DNA of 64,000 nucleotides from Mesorhizobium sp. ES1-1 (lineage in GTDB: Bacteria; Pseudomonadota; Alphaproteobacteria; Rhizobiales; Rhizobiaceae), in NCBI RefSeq assembly GCF_020164785.1, contig NZ_JAIUGX010000008.1, forward strand, positions 1 through 64,000, read 5' to 3'. The position numbers and the translations under genes are program-made. Below are positions 51,457 through 60,417 of this stretch, piece after piece. Under the pieces are notes generated by a model that was given only the letters and a program-made list of their open reading frames with translations, was not told where the DNA came from and did not search any database. Position 1 is the stretch's first letter. The number at the start of each line of letters is the position of its first letter.

Positions 51457-52605
51457 ATGTCGCTGGACTACACTTCACTTCTGCTGGCCGTAGGGTTCTC
51501 CGCGGCCTGCCTTGGCCTCACATTGTTTGGCATGTGGCTGACCGCTCGCTCGGAAAGATTTCTGCTGACTTGGGCAGTCAGCCTGTTTTTTGTGGTCAGC
51601 GACATCTTTGCATACGACGCCTATATCGACATGCCCGGACGGCTGCTGGGCATGGCGACGCTTGCCCTGTTGTTGCTTGGCTTTTCGATCATGCTCGGAG
51701 CCGCCTATCAATTCAGAACCGGCAACTCGCCGATGCCGCGCACGATAGTCGGCTGCTTGTCGCTGGTTGTGGCGCTGCCGCCAATGGCTTTGGGCTATGA
51801 CGGCCTCGCCTTTATGTTCGAAAACCTGTTTGCCGCCTTGCTGCTGTTTGCGACGGCAGGCGAATACTGGAAGGGCCGAGACGAAGCTCCCGCCTTGACG
51901 ATCGGCATTACCGCCCTGTACTCGGCCACGGCGGGGTCCTTCGCGCTCTGCGGCATGGTTCTGGCCATCGACGGAAGGCTGACCCTTGGACACGCGCCCA
52001 GTAACTGGGCAGAGGAACTGAGCCTTATCATCGTCATCGCCAGCATGACTGGCATCGGCGCCCTGTCGCTGGCGCTCAATCAGGGCCGCCTCGCCAGGCA
52101 TCATCGCCGCAACGCGCTGACCGACCCCTTGACCGGCCTGCTCAATCGTCGGGCGCTGTTCGACCTGCATGGCGATGCCCCCGTCGGCGCGTTCACCGCC
52201 GTGATAGTATTCGATCTCGACAATTTCAAAGCGATCAACGACCAGTTCGGCCATGCCGCCGGTGACGAAGTTCTCAAGGTCTTCGCCAAGGAGCTCGCGA
52301 GCAATTTGCGTCCTTCCGACGTCGCAGCGCGCATGGGCGGCGAAGAGTTCGCTCTGGTGTTCAAGCGCACGCTGCCCGAAACGGTGGCGTCCGCCGCCGA
52401 GGCCATAAGAGCTGGTTTCGCGACGCGCCAGTTCAAGACCGAAACCGGCTCTTTCATCTGCACGGTCAGCGCCGGCTTCGCCTTCGGCGCCAAGGAAGGC
52501 CTCAGCTTCGACAAAGTGCTCAGCGCCGCCGACAGGGCTCTTTATGACGCCAAACGCGGCGGGCGAAACCGCGTCAATGCTTCGCACTACCGGCGCGCAA
52601 GCTAA
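51457..52605 (+). CDS. Membrane-bound diguanylate cyclase (GGDEF)
   Basis: 382-residue c-di-GMP synthase. Seen: about six transmembrane helices in residues 1-210 (LLLAVGFSAACLGLTLFGMWL, FLLTWAVSLFFVVSDIFAY and others), then DPLTGLLNRRALFDL, DLDNFKAINDQFGHAAGDEVL and the active-site GGEEF at residues 294-298. An RxxD inhibitory site (RPSD, 285-288) lies exactly five residues before it, so product feedback is likely. No known sensory domain in the membrane part. Confidence 0.94.
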   Translation: MSLDYTSLLLAVGFSAACLGLTLFGMWLTARSERFLLTWAVSLFFVVSDIFAYDAYIDMPGRLLGMATLALLLLGFSIMLGAAYQFRTGNSPMPRTIVGCLSLVVALPPMALGYDGLAFMFENLFAALLLFATAGEYWKGRDEAPALTIGITALYSATAGSFALCGMVLAIDGRLTLGHAPSNWAEELSLIIVIASMTGIGALSLALNQGRLARHHRRNALTDPLTGLLNRRALFDLHGDAPVGAFTAVIVFDLDNFKAINDQFGHAAGDEVLKVFAKELASNLRPSDVAARMGGEEFALVFKRTLPETVASAAEAIRAGFATRQFKTETGSFICTVSAGFAFGAKEGLSFDKVLSAADRALYDAKRGGRNRVNASHYRRAS

Positions 52606-52729
52606 GAACACTCAGCCTCTGCAACAACGTTCGGACACGCCGGCGCCACGACACTAGGTTAGCAACTGCTGATAGAGTTTCTTAAGATCATATCGTTTAG
52701 GATCAGTCCTGCGACGCGCGGGTGATATT

Positions 52730-52939
52730 TTGGGCTATGAATTCAGATACGGCCGGGAGCGGAGACAACCGGAAAAACCAAAGCGTCATCCGCTCAACTT
52801 CGTGTTCGACCCTTTGTATCCGATGATCATGGTTGCGGTCTTCACCGCTTTCGGCATCTGGTATTTCGATGTTCCACGTCAAAGACTGTTCGACGTGGAT
52901 ATGACCCATCTACTTGGAAAATGGGCACGTTGGCCTTAG
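52730..52939 (+). CDS. Small single-pass membrane protein (69 aa)
   Basis: Open frame with one hydrophobic helix at residues ~33-48 (IMVAVFTAFGIWYF) after a basic N-terminus (EFRYGRERRQPEKPKRH). It would use a TTG start at 52730 (GGGTGA upstream); no ATG start precedes the helix region. Composition is protein-like and nothing overlaps it, but it is unsupported by family. Function unknown. Confidence 0.45.
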   Translation: MGYEFRYGRERRQPEKPKRHPLNFVFDPLYPMIMVAVFTAFGIWYFDVPRQRLFDVDMTHLLGKWARWP

Positions 52940-52994
52940 TGCGCTAATAGCTGCGCAGCAACTCGTTCGCCGCGTGCCAGCGGCAGTCCGGCCG

Positions 52995-53498
52995 CTACTG
53001 ATGGGCCTGCCTTGCCGCTTCCGCTTCGGCCACATCGACCACCCACAACAACTCGCCATTTTCGCTGGTCACCCGAACCAACCAACCGGATAGATCGTCG
53101 ACGCCCGGCTGAAGATCGACAAGGAGATCGACCGCGCAGCGGATGGCTTCCGACCGCGCCGCCTCGGGGCTCGGCATTCTTGATGGTGGGATACGCCGCG
53201 CAGCATCTCCGTCCCGATATTCAAAGATGTACACTTCACCAGCGCTGTCGCTGGCGGAGGTTACTTCCACCTGGTCGAAATTGCCGTTGCTGGCCGCATC
53301 ATAATCATTGGCAGCAAGATCGAATGTTGCCGTCTTGAGCAGAATAGCCTTGGCCCTGTTCAGCGCGTCGTCCTCGGCTGCTTCATCGGGCATGTCCACG
53401 GTAACGCATGCATGGCCCTCGCCGCAAAACATCACGCGCAGGATCGGCAGGCCATCCGGCGTCAACGCTCTCGTGACTTCCGTTCGAACGATTTGCAC
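52995..53498 (-). CDS. Hypothetical protein with DUF6894-like C-terminus
   Basis: 167-residue cytoplasmic protein. The N-terminal ~80 residues (MQIVRTEVTRALTPDGLPILRVMFCGEGHACVTVDMPDEAAEDDALNRAKAIL) are a small alpha-beta unit I do not recognise. The C-terminal part (VYIFEYRDGDAARRIPPSRMPSPEAARSEAIRCAVDLLVD...GWLVRVTSENGELLWVVDV) resembles DUF6894, a small domain common in Rhizobiales. A fusion of two small domains seems likely. Acidic, no Cys pair, no membrane segment. Confidence 0.6.
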   Translation of the reverse strand: MQIVRTEVTRALTPDGLPILRVMFCGEGHACVTVDMPDEAAEDDALNRAKAILLKTATFDLAANDYDAASNGNFDQVEVTSASDSAGEVYIFEYRDGDAARRIPPSRMPSPEAARSEAIRCAVDLLVDLQPGVDDLSGWLVRVTSENGELLWVVDVAEAEAARQAHQ

Positions 53499-53898
53499 GG
53501 CCGCCTCCTTCGGGCTTTCAGAACATGGAGGCCGCGACGACAGCCTCCGCTAACGCGATATTCTAGCATGTCCTCGCGCTGGTCTTTGTCCAGACGATAA
53601 CCGCATGAACATCGCCATCCTCATTGCTCGGTCCATGCGTCTTGCTTGACTTGGAGCAGTTGCAACCCGCGACCGGACGAAGGGTTCCTTCCGGAGCGAA
53701 GCCTCCGAGTATGATCGCGACGGGCTCAGCCGGATCGGAATTGGAGTGGTCCGGCCAGCCCCACCGGGGCGCGGCATTTTCGATATCGAGACCTCATTGA
53801 AGGCGTTCGGCCAGCGCGCGATTCTGCTGGCCCTGACAAGAGATCGCCGACCGACAGAGAACGCACTTCGTCTCGTCGGATTTAAGTCTAGCGCGCTT
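53499..53898. other. Intergenic region after urtE
   Basis: 400 bp between the DUF6894-like gene and urtE with no gene I can support; short open frames on both strands are Arg/Pro-rich shadows. No strong terminator for the urt operon is visible in it. Confidence 0.5.
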
Positions 53899-54594
53899 CT
53901 AAACCGTCAGGAATTTACGGACATCAGCGCGATCCAGGTCTTCCGCCGGCCCCGTATGCACGATCATCCCGCGATCCATGATGTTCACCTCATCTGCGAG
54001 CTCGCGGCAAAAATCGAGATATTGTTCGACCAGCAGTATGGCAATGCCGGCCTGGTCGCGCAGATAGCGGATGGCGCGGCCGATATCCTTGATGATCGAC
54101 GGTTGGATGCCTTCTGTCGGTTCGTCGAGCACCAGGAGCTTCGGCCGCATCACCAGCGCGCGGCCAATCGCCAGCTGCTGTTGCTGGCCACCGGATAGGT
54201 CGCCGCCGCGGCGGCCGAGCATCTGCTTCAGCACCGGGAACAACTCGAAGACATGGGCTGGGACATTGCGGTCGGAGCGCCTCAAAGGCGCGAACCCCGA
54301 TTCCAGGTTTTCGCGTACCGTGAGCAGAGGGAAGATCTCCCTTCCCTGCGGCACGAATGCGATGCCCGACCGGGCGCGATCATACGCCGCGCTCCGGTCG
54401 AGCGCCTTCCCCTCGAAGGCAACGCTTCCGCTCGTCAACCGGTGATGGCCAACGATCGATCTCATCAAACTGGTCTTGCCGACGCCGTTGCGGCCGAGCA
54501 CGCAAGTGATCTTGCCCGCCCCCGCCTTCAGCGATACGCCACGCAGCGCCTGGGCAGCGCCGTAGTGCAGCGTGGCGTTCGAAACCTCGAGCAT
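53899..54594 (-). CDS. urtE: Urea ABC transporter ATP-binding protein UrtE
   Basis: Second ATPase of the Urt urea importer, 231 aa from ATG 54594. Seen: Walker A LGRNGVGKTSL, LSGGQQQQLAIGRAL, Walker B LLVLDEPTEGIQPSI and the switch His region replaced by LLVEQYLDF, as in LivF-type ATPases. It works with UrtD on the UrtBC channel. 68 nt after urtD; last gene of the operon here. No urease gene follows. Confidence 0.95.
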   Translation of the reverse strand: MLEVSNATLHYGAAQALRGVSLKAGAGKITCVLGRNGVGKTSLMRSIVGHHRLTSGSVAFEGKALDRSAAYDRARSGIAFVPQGREIFPLLTVRENLESGFAPLRRSDRNVPAHVFELFPVLKQMLGRRGGDLSGGQQQQLAIGRALVMRPKLLVLDEPTEGIQPSIIKDIGRAIRYLRDQAGIAILLVEQYLDFCRELADEVNIMDRGMIVHTGPAEDLDRADVRKFLTV

Positions 54595-54662
54595 GTCAGC
54601 GCCTTTTCCAGAACCTGAGGAAGGCCAGGTCGAAGCGATGAAATTGAACACGCCAGATCATG

Positions 54663-55409
54663 TCATCTCCCCAGATAGACTTCGACGACGCGCTCGTCGG
54701 CCGAAACAAAATCGAGTGTGCCCTCGGAGAGCACCGCGCCTTCGTGCAGGCAGGTGACCTTGACACCGAGTTCACGCACGAAATGCATGTCGTGTTCGAC
54801 CACGATGACCGAATGGTCGCGCGCGATGTCCTTGAGCAACCTTGCGGTCTCCTCCGTCTCGGCGTCTGTCATACCGGCGACAGGCTCGTCGACCAGCAGC
54901 AGCTTCGGGTCCTGCGCCAACAGCATGCCGATCTCCAGCCACTGTTTCTGCCCGTGACTGAGATTGGCCGCCAATTGGTCACGTTTGTTGCCAAGGCGGA
55001 TGATGCCGAGAATATCGTCGATCTGCCGCGCCTCCCCCGCCGAGCGGCGATGAAAAAGCGCCGGAAAGATCGAGCGCGGCCCCTTCAGCGCCAGCATCAA
55101 ATTCTCCTCGATCGTGTGACTCTCGAAGACCGTGGGTTTCTGGAACTTCCGGCCGATGCCCATCATTGCGATCTCGGCTTCGTCGTGCTTGGTCAGGTCC
55201 ACCTGCCCGTCGAAGAACACCTCCCCCTCGTCGGGGCGTGTCTTTCCGGTGACGATATCCATCATCGTCGTCTTGCCGGCCCCGTTGGGGCCGATGATGG
55301 CGCGCATCTCGCCCTTGTCGAGCACCAGCGACAGATTGTTGATGGCGCGAAATCCGTCGAAGGAGACCGAGACGCCGTCGAGATAGAGGATGGTGTTGCT
55401 CTTCGACAT
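54663..55409 (-). CDS. urtD: Urea ABC transporter ATP-binding protein UrtD
   Basis: LivG-type ATPase, 248 aa from ATG 55409 (a longer frame overlaps urtC and is not used). Seen: Walker A IIGPNGAGKTTMMDIVTGKTRPDEGEVFFDG, GIGRKFQKPTVFESHTIEENL, signature LSHGQKQWLEIGMLLAQDPKLLLVDEPVAGMTD and H-loop VVEHDMHF. 4 nt after urtC. GQKQWLEI is the usual UrtD form of the ABC signature. Confidence 0.96.
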   Translation of the reverse strand: MSKSNTILYLDGVSVSFDGFRAINNLSLVLDKGEMRAIIGPNGAGKTTMMDIVTGKTRPDEGEVFFDGQVDLTKHDEAEIAMMGIGRKFQKPTVFESHTIEENLMLALKGPRSIFPALFHRRSAGEARQIDDILGIIRLGNKRDQLAANLSHGQKQWLEIGMLLAQDPKLLLVDEPVAGMTDAETEETARLLKDIARDHSVIVVEHDMHFVRELGVKVTCLHEGAVLSEGTLDFVSADERVVEVYLGR

Positions 55410-55413
55410 GGCT

Positions 55414-56640
55414 CTACTCCGCCGGTTGCGGTTCGGCAGGCGACGACCAGTCGCCGGAGGTCCGCGCCGCGCCGCGAACGATCTTCGGTTCGACGACCTG
55501 GCCATCGGTGCCAGCCTCTTCCGCCAGCGATGCGGCCCGTCGCGCCTTGGCATTGCCGCGCCAGGAATCCCACATTCCAATGATGCCCTTGGGCAAGAGC
55601 AGCGTGACGGCGACGAACAGGCCGCCCAGCGCAAACAACCATAATTCCGGCAGCACGCCCGTGAACCAGGACTTGCCGGCATTGACGAGGAGCGCGCCGA
55701 TGATCGGTCCGACGATGGTGCCGCGACCGCCAACCGCCGCCCAGATCACCACCTCGATCGAGTTGGACGGCTCGAATTCGCCCGGATTGATGATGCCGAC
55801 CTGCGGCACGTAGAGCGCGCCCGCTATGCCGGCCATCACCGCCGACACAGTGAAGGCAAACAGCTTCACGTTCTCGGCGCGCCATCCGAGGAAACGCGTA
55901 CGGCTCTCGGCGTCGCGCACCGCCATCAGCAGCTTGCCATATTTCGAACCGACGATTGCCCAGGTGACCAACACACCAAGTGCGAGCGTCACCGCACTCG
56001 CCGCGAACAAGGCCGAACGAGTCGCATCGGCCTGCACGTTGAAGCCCAGAATATCCTTGAAATCGGTCAGGCCGTTATTGCCGCCGAAGCCCATATCGTT
56101 GCGGAAGAAGGCGAGCAGCAGCGCATAGGTCATGGCCTGCGTGATGATCGAAAGATAGACGCCGGTGACGCGGCTGCGGAAGGCGAACCAGCCGAACACG
56201 AAGGCAAGCAGCCCGGGGACGGCCAACACCATGAGCGCGGCGAACCAGAATTGGTCGAAGCCTGTCCAGAACCACGGCAATTCCTTGTAGTTCAGGAACA
56301 CCATGAAATCCGGCAGGACGGGGTTGCCGTACACGCCGCGCGAGCCGATCTGGCGCATCAGGTACATGCCCATCGCGTAGCCGCCAAGCGCGAAGAACGC
56401 GCCATGGCCCAGCGAAAGGATGCCGCAATATCCCCAGACGAGGTCGAGCGCGAGCGCGAGCAGCGCATAGCAGAGATATTTGCCGGTCAGGGCGACGATA
56501 TAGGACGGGATGTAGAAGGCGCTGGTCGGCGAGACCGCCAGGTTGAGCACCGGGACGATGACGGCCACCGCCAGCAGGATGAAGATGGTGATGGCGATCC
56601 GGCGGTCCGCGCCGGAGGCGAAGAAGCGTCCTGACATCAT
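55414..56640 (-). CDS. urtC: Urea ABC transporter permease UrtC
   Basis: LivM-type permease, 408 aa with about ten membrane helices. ATG 56640 overlaps the urtB stop by 4 nt; the upstream open frame is a shadow. Seen: LVWGYCGILSLGHGAFFALGGYAMGMYLM, TGVYLSIITQAMTYALLLAFF, GFGGNNGLTDFKDILGF, AGALYVPQVGIINPGEFEPSNSIEVVIWAAVGGRGTIVG. The cytoplasmic C-terminal tail (~40 residues) is charged. Confidence 0.95.
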   Translation of the reverse strand: MMSGRFFASGADRRIAITIFILLAVAVIVPVLNLAVSPTSAFYIPSYIVALTGKYLCYALLALALDLVWGYCGILSLGHGAFFALGGYAMGMYLMRQIGSRGVYGNPVLPDFMVFLNYKELPWFWTGFDQFWFAALMVLAVPGLLAFVFGWFAFRSRVTGVYLSIITQAMTYALLLAFFRNDMGFGGNNGLTDFKDILGFNVQADATRSALFAASAVTLALGVLVTWAIVGSKYGKLLMAVRDAESRTRFLGWRAENVKLFAFTVSAVMAGIAGALYVPQVGIINPGEFEPSNSIEVVIWAAVGGRGTIVGPIIGALLVNAGKSWFTGVLPELWLFALGGLFVAVTLLLPKGIIGMWDSWRGNAKARRAASLAEEAGTDGQVVEPKIVRGAARTSGDWSSPAEPQPAE

Positions 56641-58253
56641 GCTTCCACCGCCCTGCCCTTGAGCGCGAACAGCCCGCGCGGGCGCTTCTGGATGAACAGG
56701 ATGATCAGCACGAGCACGACGATCTTGCCCAGCACCGCGCCGGCATAGGGTTCGAGGAACTTGTTGATGATGCCGAGCGAGAAGGCGCCGACCAGTGTGC
56801 CCCATAGATTGCCGACACCGCCGAAGACGACGACCATGAAGCTGTCGATAATGTAGCCGCGTCCGAGATTGGGCGACACGTTGTCGATCTGGCTGAGCGC
56901 GACGCCGGCGATGCCGGCGATTCCCGACCCCAACGCAAATGTCAGCGCGTCGACCCATGGCGTCCGGATGCCCATCGAGGCGGCCATGCGCCGGTTAGCG
57001 GTGACGGCGCGCATCTGCAGGCCCCAAGGCGTGCGTTTCATCACATAGAGCAGCACGGCGAATACGGTGAGTGCGAACACCAGGATCCAGAGCCGGTTCC
57101 AGGTGACGGCGAGTTGGCCGACGTTGAAGGAGCCCGACATCCAGGATGGGTTGCCAACCTCCTGGTTAGTCGGACCGAAGATCGAGCGCACGGTCTGCTG
57201 CAGGATGAGCGAAACGCCCCATGTCGCCAGCAGCGTCTCCAGCGGACGGCCGTAAAGGAAACGGATGACGCCCCGCTCGATGATCAGACCAACCAGGGCC
57301 GAGACGAGAAACGCCAGTGGCAGCGCGATGACCAGGGACCAGTCGAACAGATCGGGAAACGAGGTGCGGATCACCTGCTGAACAACGAACGTGGTATAAG
57401 CGCCGAGCATGACCATCTCGCCATGGGCCATGTTGATGACGCCCATGACGCCGAAGGTGATCGCAAGCCCGATCGCGGCCAGCAGCAGTACCGACCCGAG
57501 CGAAATGCCGTACCAGATGTTCTGGCCTGCATCCCACAATGCCAGCGTCGAATTGATGTTCGCAATGGCCGCGGTCGCCGCGTCCTTCACTGATCCGGAG
57601 GCGTTGGCCTCGACGGAGGTGAGCAGCGAAACCGCGTCTCGATCGCCGCGGGAGCCGATCAGCGCGATGGCGGCAAGCTTGTCCGCCTCAGGCTGATCCG
57701 ACACCAGGACCGAGGCGGCACGAGCCTGCTCAAGCAAAGCCTTGACGACCGCATCGATTTCACCGGCAATTGCCGCGTCGAGCGGGCCGATATTGGAAGC
57801 GTCCGGCGTCTTGAACATCGTGTCAGCGGCGGCGATGCGCACAGCCGGGTTCTTGGAGCCAAGCGTCAACGTGCCTAAAGCATCGCGGATGGCCCGGCGC
57901 AGCGTGTTGTTGACGCTGATCTTGGTAATGTCGTCACCGGAGGCCTCTCCCGCTGCCTCGCCGCTCAGCGGATCGAACAGCTGAAAGGTCTCGTCGCCTT
58001 CCTGGCCGACAAACACCATCGAGTCCGTCGTGCGAACGTAAAGATTACCGTCCGCCAAAGCGGCGAGTGGCCTTTCGACAGCCGGATCGCCTGTCGCTGT
58101 CAATTCGCGAACGACGGCTCCTGTCTCGGAGAAGTCGGTGGCTGTCGCGAATTTGGCGATTATGGCACGCAACTCGGCTTCGGCGGCGTCCGAAGACGAC
58201 AGCGTCGCCAGCAGGAGCACAAATGTCAGGCCGATAGCATGGAGAATCTTCAT
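56637..58253 (-). CDS. urtB: Urea ABC transporter permease UrtB
   Basis: LivH-type permease of 538 aa. Seen: cleavable signal peptide (ILHAIGLTFVLLLATLSSSDAAEA), a periplasmic helical-repeat domain (residues ~25-240; GDPAVERPLAALADGNLYVRT, RIAAADTMFKTPDASNIGPL), then about eight transmembrane helices including GLAITFGVMGVINMAHGEMVMLGAYTTFVVQQ and GSGIAGIAGVALSQIDNVSPNLGRGYIIDSFMVVVFGGVGNLWG. The added periplasmic domain is normal for UrtB and absent from LivH. Coupled to urtC. Confidence 0.95.
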   Translation of the reverse strand: MKILHAIGLTFVLLLATLSSSDAAEAELRAIIAKFATATDFSETGAVVRELTATGDPAVERPLAALADGNLYVRTTDSMVFVGQEGDETFQLFDPLSGEAAGEASGDDITKISVNNTLRRAIRDALGTLTLGSKNPAVRIAAADTMFKTPDASNIGPLDAAIAGEIDAVVKALLEQARAASVLVSDQPEADKLAAIALIGSRGDRDAVSLLTSVEANASGSVKDAATAAIANINSTLALWDAGQNIWYGISLGSVLLLAAIGLAITFGVMGVINMAHGEMVMLGAYTTFVVQQVIRTSFPDLFDWSLVIALPLAFLVSALVGLIIERGVIRFLYGRPLETLLATWGVSLILQQTVRSIFGPTNQEVGNPSWMSGSFNVGQLAVTWNRLWILVFALTVFAVLLYVMKRTPWGLQMRAVTANRRMAASMGIRTPWVDALTFALGSGIAGIAGVALSQIDNVSPNLGRGYIIDSFMVVVFGGVGNLWGTLVGAFSLGIINKFLEPYAGAVLGKIVVLVLIILFIQKRPRGLFALKGRAVEA

Positions 58254-58285
58254 CGGTTCTTGATGGCTCTCGAGGGTTGAACTGG

Positions 58286-58317
58286 GCGTCCGGACAGTGG
58301 CTGCACTGTCCGGACGC
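58286..58317 (-). terminator. Strong intercistronic hairpin between urtA and urtB
   Basis: Perfect 13-bp stem GCGTCCGGACAGT / ACTGTCCGGACGC with a GGCTGC loop, 42 nt past urtA and 33 nt before urtB. No U-run, so it likely protects the urtA 3' end or limits read-through, giving more binding protein than permease. Confidence 0.75.
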
Positions 58318-58358
58318 ACGCGGTCACGGGTTGGACCCGAAGGTCCTGCCCTGGGAGA

Positions 58359-59669
58359 TCAGTTCGTGCCCTTGCCGCCGCACTTGCCGGTTTTGACGTT
58401 GAAGTTGCCGCAGTTGAGCGGCGCGCGCCAATCGGAGATCAGGTCCTTGGAGTCGGGCAGGTAGTCGGACCACTCGTCGCCCATCACCAGGCCTGGCGTC
58501 TTCGAAACGGTTTCGAACTGGCCGTTGGCCTGGATTTCGCCGATCAGCACCGGCTTGGTGATATGGTGGTTTGGCATCATCGTCGAATAGCCGCCGGTCA
58601 GGTTCGGAACGGAGACGCCGATCATTGCGTCGATGACCTTGTCCGGATCGGTGGTGCCGGCCTTTTCAACCGCCTTCACCCACATGTTGAAGCCGATATA
58701 GTGCGCTTCCATTGGGTCGTTGGTGGTCCGCTTGTTATTCTTGATGAACTTGTGCCAACCGGCGATGAACTTCTTGTTCTCGGGCGTGTTGACGCTCTCG
58801 AAATAGTTCCAGGCGGCGAGATGGCCGACAAGCGGTTTGGTGTCGAGACCGGCAAGCTCTTCCTCGCCGACGGAGAACGCCATGACCGGGATGTCCTCGG
58901 CCTTGATGCCCTGGTTGCCGAGCTCCTTGTAGAACGGCACGTTGGCGTCACCGTTGACGGTCGAGACGACCGCGGTCTTCTTGCCGGCCGAACCGAACTT
59001 CTTGATCGCAGAAACTTCGGTCTGCCAGTCGGAGAAGCCGAACGGCGTGTAGTTAGTCATGATGTCTTCGGCCGCGACGCCCTTGGATTTCAGATAGGCT
59101 TCGAGGATCTTGTTGGTGGTGCGCGGATAGACGTAGTCGGTGCCTTCAAGCACCCAACGCTTAACCGAGCCACCATCCGCGCTCATCAGATAGTCGACCG
59201 CCGGAATGGCCTGCTGGTTCGGCGCCGCACCGGTGTAGAACACGTTGCGCTCGCTCTCCTCGCCCTCGTACTGGACGGGGTAGAACAGGATGTTGTCGAG
59301 TTCGCTGAACACCGGCAGAACCGATTTGCGCGACACCGAGGTCCAGCAGCCGAACACCGCCGCGACCTTGTCCTTGGAGATCAGCTCGCGGGCCTTTTCG
59401 GCGAACAGCGGCCAGTTGGACGCCGGATCGACGACGACGGCTTCGAGCTTCTTGCCAAGCAGGCCGCCCTTGGCATTCTGCTCGTCGATGAGCATCAGCA
59501 TGGCGTCCTTCAGCGTCGTCTCCGAAATCGCCATCGTCCCCGAAAGCGAATGAAGAATGCCGACCTTTATCGTGTCTTCGGCAGCCCGGGCCGGGACGGA
59601 CATCAACACACCCGCCGCGACCACGCTCGCTGAAAACGTTTTTATTATTGTAGAGAAACTGCCCCTCAT
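58359..59669 (-). CDS. urtA: Urea ABC transporter substrate-binding protein
   Basis: Periplasmic urea-binding protein, 436 aa. Seen: signal peptide (TIIKTFSASVVAAGVLMSVPARA), then DTIKVGILHSLSGTMAISETTLKDAMLMLIDEQN, VVVDPASNWPLFAEKARELI, AAVFGCWTSVSRKSVLPVFSELDNILFYPVQYEGEE, NYTPFGFSDWQTEVSAI: all typical UrtA blocks. ATG 59669 has GGAGTG before it. First gene of urtABCDE, behind a sigma-54 promoter, so expected to be induced under nitrogen limitation. Confidence 0.97.
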   Translation of the reverse strand: MRGSFSTIIKTFSASVVAAGVLMSVPARAAEDTIKVGILHSLSGTMAISETTLKDAMLMLIDEQNAKGGLLGKKLEAVVVDPASNWPLFAEKARELISKDKVAAVFGCWTSVSRKSVLPVFSELDNILFYPVQYEGEESERNVFYTGAAPNQQAIPAVDYLMSADGGSVKRWVLEGTDYVYPRTTNKILEAYLKSKGVAAEDIMTNYTPFGFSDWQTEVSAIKKFGSAGKKTAVVSTVNGDANVPFYKELGNQGIKAEDIPVMAFSVGEEELAGLDTKPLVGHLAAWNYFESVNTPENKKFIAGWHKFIKNNKRTTNDPMEAHYIGFNMWVKAVEKAGTTDPDKVIDAMIGVSVPNLTGGYSTMMPNHHITKPVLIGEIQANGQFETVSKTPGLVMGDEWSDYLPDSKDLISDWRAPLNCGNFNVKTGKCGGKGTN

Positions 59670-59712
59670 ATTGCACACTCCAAGCCTGGTTGATCTTACC
59701 GCTGGAGTGCGA

Positions 59713-59730
59713 TGCAACCGCCGTGCCAAT
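59713..59730 (-). promoter_or_regulatory. Sigma-54 promoter of urtABCDE
   Basis: On the minus strand ATTGGCACGGCGGTTGCA: TGGCACG-N4-TTGCA, a complete match to the -24/-12 consensus, GG and GC separated by 10 nt. Predicted transcript start near 59702, about 33 nt before the urtA ATG. Confidence 0.88.
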
Positions 59731-59958
59731 CCGCCAATGTCCGGCAGACTGCCGACTATTCGGAAGCGTTATCAATCACTTGCTATATTAGCTCCGAAGA
59801 ACAAAGGAGGGAGCGAAAAAGGTGGTGAGAGGAATTTGCGCATCGAGTACGCCACCTGCCGAAATTTTGGTCAATTTGCTATTTTGCCTATATTTTGTTC
59901 CCGCCGCTACGATGTCTGCAACGGCCTACGGCATCCATCGTCCAACTCGAGCGCTGAA

Positions 59959-60356
59959 ATGAAAGCTCTTCTCTCTCGCGTCATTGTCATCACATCGCTT
60001 ATTGCGGCGACAATCGGCGCCGCACGCGCCGACTTCCAGGACGGCAGACTGCCGGACGGCACCTATCACTGCGAAGTCTATCTGCTGGCATGTTCATCAA
60101 TCTGGGCGACATCACCATCAAAGGCACCGTCTATAGTGGCCCGGTCATCTACGGCGCCTCACGACAAGCCTATAATTATCGGATGGATGCCAATGGCGCG
60201 ATCTCGTGGCTCGGGCCATTGGGCGGCTATACTGCGGGCGGCAACTCGATCTCATTGACCCAGGCAACGCTCGACGGTCCCGGTCAGCCCTCTTTCGACA
60301 TCATTATGAGAAAGCCCGACGGCGCCTTCACCGCGTCTACCTGCACCAAGGGCTGA
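59959..60356 (+). pseudogene. Secreted protein gene with a frameshift
   Basis: Two halves of one reading. From ATG 59959: a signal peptide (LLSRVIVITSLIAATIGAARA) and a mature start DFQDGRLPDGTYHCEVYLL; the frame then turns into nonsense. From about 60087 the frame two bases on continues MFINLGDITIKGTVYSGPVIYGASRQAYNY... to TCTKG, stop 60356. One missing base near 60086-60090 joins them into about 132 residues with two Cys. No slippery heptamer is visible at the junction. Either a real pseudogene or a sequencing error; the family is unknown. Confidence 0.7.
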
Positions 60357-60374
60357 GACGCCCGATAAAGGACG

Positions 60375-60396
60375 CGGAACCCAAGGGATCCGCGCC
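60375..60396. terminator. Stem-loop between pseudogene and GMC gene
   Basis: CGCGGA (60375-60380) / TCCGCG (60391-60396) with a 10-nt loop, between two convergent genes. Weak. Confidence 0.4.
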
Positions 60397-60417
60397 AGGA
60401 AGCAGTCGGCAGGATGA

